From assembly GCA_017416795.1 (NCBI GenBank), contig JAFQBD010000037.1:1-64000 (forward strand): 64,000 nt of DNA, given 5' to 3'. Made by a program: the position numbers and the translations under genes. Each line of letters opens with the position of its first letter. Position 1 is the stretch's first letter. Below, in pieces: positions 61,347 through 64,000 of this stretch. The notes under the pieces were generated by a model that made no database searches, was not told the DNA's origin, and saw nothing but the letters and a program-made list of their open reading frames with translations. This stretch comes from Bacillota bacterium. Its GTDB lineage: Bacteria > Bacillota > Clostridia > Peptostreptococcales > Anaerovoracaceae.

Positions 61347-62909
61347 ATGAGTATTTTGACTGTAGAACATCTGTCTCACGGATTTGGAGACAGAGCGATA
61401 TTTGATGATGTATCCTTCCGTCTGCTGAAGGGTGAACATATAGGGCTTATCGGGGCCAACGGCGAAGGCAAATCGACATTTATGAATATCATCACCGGCA
61501 AGCTTCAGCCTGATGAAGGCAATATCCAGTGGGCGAAGAACTGCCGTATCGGTTATCTGGATCAACATACTGCGCTGGAACCGGGGATGACTCTCGGCGA
61601 TGTTTTGAGATCTGCATTTTCTTGGCTGTTTGATATGGAGGCTCGTATGAACGAGATCTGTGATCAGCTGGGCTCTGTAGACGAAGACACCATGATGGAA
61701 ATGATGGAGGAACTGGGCGAGATACAGGACATGCTGACTATGCACGACTTCTATATCATCGATTCGAAGGTGGAGGAGGTCGCACGTGCACTGGGACTGC
61801 TTGATATAGGCCTTGATCGTCCCGTGACTGACTTATCGGGCGGCCAGAGGACTAAGGCGCTGATGGCTAAACTTCTGCTTGAGAAGCCTGATATCTTACT
61901 GCTGGACGAACCGACCAACTATCTGGACGAAGAACATATCGAATGGCTGAAGAGATATCTGAACGAATATGAGAACGCGTTCATTCTGATTTCCCATGAC
62001 ATACCGTTTTTGAACAGCGTTATCAACTTGATCTATCACATGGAAAATCAGGAATTCAATCGCTATGTTGGCGACTATGACAAGTTCATGGAAGTCTACG
62101 AAATGAAGAAATCTCAACTCGAGGCAGCTTACAAACGTCAGCAGCAGGAAATCAGTGAACTGAATGATTTCGTAGCTCGTAACAAGGCCCGTGTTGCTAC
62201 TCGTAATATGGCCATGTCACGTCAGAAGAAACTGGACAACATGGAACTGATCGAGCTGGCAGCCGAAAAACCGAAGCCTGAATTCAACTTCATAAAAGGC
62301 CGTACTTCCGGCAAGCTGTTATTTAATACTAAGGACCTTGTGATCGGATATGATGCGAAAGATCCGCTTACCAAGCCACTTAACATCTCGATGGAGCGTG
62401 GTCAGAAGATCGCCCTCGTCGGTGCCAACGGGATCGGTAAGACTACCCTGCTGAAGAGCATACTGGGATTGATCAAACCGCTGGAAGGTCAGGTGAATCT
62501 TGGTGATTATCTGCAGATCGGATATTTCGAACAGGAAATGGCACCGGGAAATACTAATACTTGTATCGAAGAGATCTGGGAAGAATTCCCGGGACTGAAT
62601 CAATTCGAAGTCCGCGCGGCATTAGCCAAGTGCGGGCTCACCACTAAGCATATAGAAAGCCAGGTGCGAGTCCTCTCCGGAGGCGAGCAGGCCAAAGTGC
62701 GCCTTTGCAAACTCATAAACAGAGAGACCAACCTGCTTCTTCTTGATGAGCCGACGAATCATCTCGACCAGGACGCCAAGGCCGAGCTGAAGCGCGCTTT
62801 GAAAGAATATAAAGGCAGTATCCTGATCATCTGCCACGAGCCGGAGTTTTATAAGGAAATCGTGGACCAGGTGTGGGACTGCAGCCAGTGGACTACGAAG
62901 ATATTGTAG
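61347..62909 (+). CDS. ABC-F family ATPase (ribosome-associated type)
   Basis: 520 residues, two ABC modules: Walker A GANGEGKSTFMNII and GANGIGKTTLLKSI; signatures VTDLSGGQRTKALMAKL and RVLSGGEQAKVRLCK; Walker B ILLLDEPTNYLD and LLLLDEPTNHLD. The linker is a charged helix pair (QLEAAYKRQQQEISELNDFV). It is closest to the EttA/YbiT/YkpA types; role in translation is inferred from family. GAGGAA lies before the ATG. It follows panF on the same strand and ends at a terminator. Confidence 0.94.
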   Translation: MSILTVEHLSHGFGDRAIFDDVSFRLLKGEHIGLIGANGEGKSTFMNIITGKLQPDEGNIQWAKNCRIGYLDQHTALEPGMTLGDVLRSAFSWLFDMEARMNEICDQLGSVDEDTMMEMMEELGEIQDMLTMHDFYIIDSKVEEVARALGLLDIGLDRPVTDLSGGQRTKALMAKLLLEKPDILLLDEPTNYLDEEHIEWLKRYLNEYENAFILISHDIPFLNSVINLIYHMENQEFNRYVGDYDKFMEVYEMKKSQLEAAYKRQQQEISELNDFVARNKARVATRNMAMSRQKKLDNMELIELAAEKPKPEFNFIKGRTSGKLLFNTKDLVIGYDAKDPLTKPLNISMERGQKIALVGANGIGKTTLLKSILGLIKPLEGQVNLGDYLQIGYFEQEMAPGNTNTCIEEIWEEFPGLNQFEVRAALAKCGLTTKHIESQVRVLSGGEQAKVRLCKLINRETNLLLLDEPTNHLDQDAKAELKRALKEYKGSILIICHEPEFYKEIVDQVWDCSQWTTKIL

Positions 62910-62984
62910 TGTGGGGATTATGATAGGCTGGCGATGGATTATAATGAGCTGGCAATTCCATTTATAAATAGAGTATATGTTATT

Positions 62985-63027
62985 AAAAAGGAATATCACC
63001 GTGATTTCGGCGAGATATTCCTTTTTT
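62985..63027 (+). terminator. Terminator of the panF/ABC-F genes
   Basis: A 13-bp stem AAAAAGGAATATC/GATATTCCTTTTT with a 16-base loop, followed by a T-run, 75 bases past the ABC-F stop. Confidence 0.88.
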
Positions 63028-63185
63028 AGTGTAATTTAGTTAAAAAAACAGGGTGAAATGACGTAAATAAAGGAAAATCGTAGAGCTATTATGAAGTTTT
63101 TCCATTTTCGCACACATATATATTGGCTTTAAGGGAATCGACCCCTTAGTTTGAAATCGATTTTGAAATAAAGGTGTATGTAGTT

Positions 63186-63274
63186 CCCGTATGCCCTCTC
63201 TTGGTCATACGGGGTTCGCTATCAAGGCTCCTCGCCTTATAGCTTCCAGCTGAGTTTTATTTAAAAACTCGCTG
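63186..63274. other. Three consecutive hairpins, candidate structured RNA or compound terminator
   Basis: Stem 1 CCCGTATG/CATACGGG (63186-63213), stem 2 GCTAT-C-AAGGC/GCCTT-ATAGC (63218-63243), stem 3 CAGC-T-GAGTTTT/AAAACTC-GCTG (63247-63274). They are separated by only 3-4 bases, two have a single bulge, and loops are 5 bases in stems 2 and 3. The cluster lies 29 bases past the collagen-like gene stop. Confidence 0.6.
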
Positions 63275-63303
63275 TCAGCGCGGGATCCTTGAGGCGTACG
63301 TGA

Positions 63304-64000
63304 TTACTGAAGTCTGACGATCACAAGGTGGGCAGATACAGGTCTCGCTCCTCCTGCCAGCGGTGTGATTGTCAGTGCTGCTGTGTTTCCTGCCGGATTT
63401 CTGACTGTCAGGATAGATTCAGGAATAGTAGTTTCTACTAGGGCTGTTCCCACGATCTGTGTAGCACCTGCTGCACGGCCGAAAACTGTATATTCCAGGT
63501 CTTCGCCATTCAATGTCAGCATCAGCTGGCCGGCTTCATCAACACTGACTTCGAAGAATATCTGGTAGGTGCCGATCTCGGTAAGGTTGAATGAGCTGGT
63601 GCCTGTTCTCAGGATCTCTGCACCGCTATTCGGACCGTCTTCAGGAAAGCTAACGTCTGTGCCCGGAGCTACTGTGGCTGCATTGTCAGTCGGCATCAAC
63701 GCATAGAAGTCGGCAAAGCCAAGAACGCCTCCCGGCTCACCAGCCGGACCCTGCGGGCCTGCCGGGCCTGTTGCTCCTGTTTCACCAGCCGGTCCCTGCG
63801 GGCCTGTTTCTCCTGCCGGACCCTGCGGGCCTGTTGGACCTATTGGGCCGACTGGACCTGTTTCACCTGCAGGTCCCTGCGGGCCTGTTGCCCCTGTTTC
63901 GCCTGCAGGTCCCTGTGGGCCTGCCGGGCCGATTGGGCCTGTTGGACCGATTGGGCCGGGTTCGCCTGCTGGGCCTGCCATGCCCGGTTCACCGATCGCG
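63304..64000 (-). CDS. Collagen-like surface protein with BclA-type C-terminal domain (5' part cut by window edge)
   Basis: The visible 232 codons are the 3' part; the frame is open through position 64000. At least 30 perfect Gly-X-Y triplets ([19 protein letters not shown]) are followed by a beta-rich ~125-residue end beginning [20 protein letters not shown] and ending [11 protein letters not shown]. This layout matches BclA-like exosporium or surface glycoproteins, with a C1q/TNF-like trimerising domain. The Thr in Gly-X-Thr triplets are possible glycosylation sites. No start, signal or promoter is visible here. Confidence 0.9.
   Translation of the reverse strand, partial: AIGEPGMAGPAGEPGPIGPTGPIGPAGPQGPAGETGATGPQGPAGETGPVGPIGPTGPQGPAGETGPQGPAGETGATGPAGPQGPAGEPGGVLGFADFYALMPTDNAATVAPGTDVSFPEDGPNSGAEILRTGTSSFNLTEIGTYQIFFEVSVDEAGQLMLTLNGEDLEYTVFGRAAGATQIVGTALVETTIPESILTVRNPAGNTAALTITPLAGGARPVSAHLVIVRLQ

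Larger units (their letters stand above)
62910..63303. other. Gap with terminator and hairpin cluster
   Basis: 394 bases between the ABC-F gene and the collagen-like gene. It holds the ABC-F terminator, an A/T-rich stretch (63031-63125), a small AAGGG/CCCTT hairpin (63131-63147) and the three-hairpin cluster (63186-63274). No protein gene seen. Confidence 0.75.

Noticed and set aside
63730..64000. Short regular repeats as a possible CRISPR array
   Set aside because: The 9-base periodicity is Gly-X-Y coding sequence in an open frame, with no constant repeat and variable spacers.
1..64000. Prophage, integrase or insertion sequence
   Set aside because: No transposase, integrase, capsid or terminase-like frame was found on either strand; only small repeats and relics remain.

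Overview
The window looks like the chromosome of an anaerobic, gut-type member of the Bacillota (class Clostridia). The evidence is strong AGGAGG-type ribosome binding sites, class II fructose-bisphosphate aldolase, small Sip/LepB-type signal peptidases, a 4Fe-4S aldo/keto reductase, a QueG-like ferredoxin protein, surface proteins ending in DTGD-type sorting signals, and a tmRNA whose tag ends in ALAA. No rRNA, tRNA, CRISPR array, prophage or complete insertion sequence was seen. Several decayed gene fragments and small repeats mark past rearrangements.

Layout. 1-7.9 kb is a sugar/glycoside island: truncated gnd, kdgK, two AraC-type regulators, a GPH-family symporter and a GH2 glycosidase with an unusual C-terminal tail. 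7.9-12.2 kb carries small housekeeping genes (HD hydrolase, LOG protein, VOC, NUDIX, GNAT), a RelBE-type toxin-antitoxin pair with a clear operator, and a MerR regulator fused to membrane helices and a zinc ribbon. 12.2-19.7 kb holds a divergent crotonase, uppP, a CotH-like lipoprotein, a GntP-type permease next to hutG, a DMT transporter and a class III Fic protein. 19.8-24.0 kb holds tandem repeats related to the tmRNA 3' end, ssrA, a coiled-coil gene, smpB, three signal peptidase I paralogs (only the middle one has the catalytic dyad) and an RluA-type pseudouridine synthase. 24.2-31.9 kb contains a small membrane protein, fba, pncB and uvrBA behind a LexA-like box.

31.9-41.4 kb appears to be one minus-strand transcription unit: a 1447-residue secreted, wall-anchored protein, an unknown cytosolic protein, a 971-residue TPR protein, a glyoxalase, a racemase and a DUF523 protein. 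41.5-49.3 kb holds a ClC channel, two flavin enzymes, the 4Fe-4S aldo/keto reductase, the QueG-like protein, glutaminase and two unusual membrane proteins. 49.3-54.4 kb holds a transporter relic between terminators, a GntR regulator, a wall-anchored helical protein and a secreted papain-like protease. 54.4-63 kb holds peroxiredoxin, two ABC-F ATPases, a U32 (RlhA-like) protein and the yhdT-panF pantothenate transporter. The window ends in a row of hairpins and the 3' part of a collagen-like surface protein gene.

The most notable items are the signal peptidase trio with two predicted dead paralogs, one of them with its membrane anchor split onto a separate reading frame; the surface-protein/TPR operon; the ssrA-associated repeats, with a possible related insertion inside an ABC-F gene; and the hairpin cluster near 63.2 kb. 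Functions are read from motifs by eye, with no database search.
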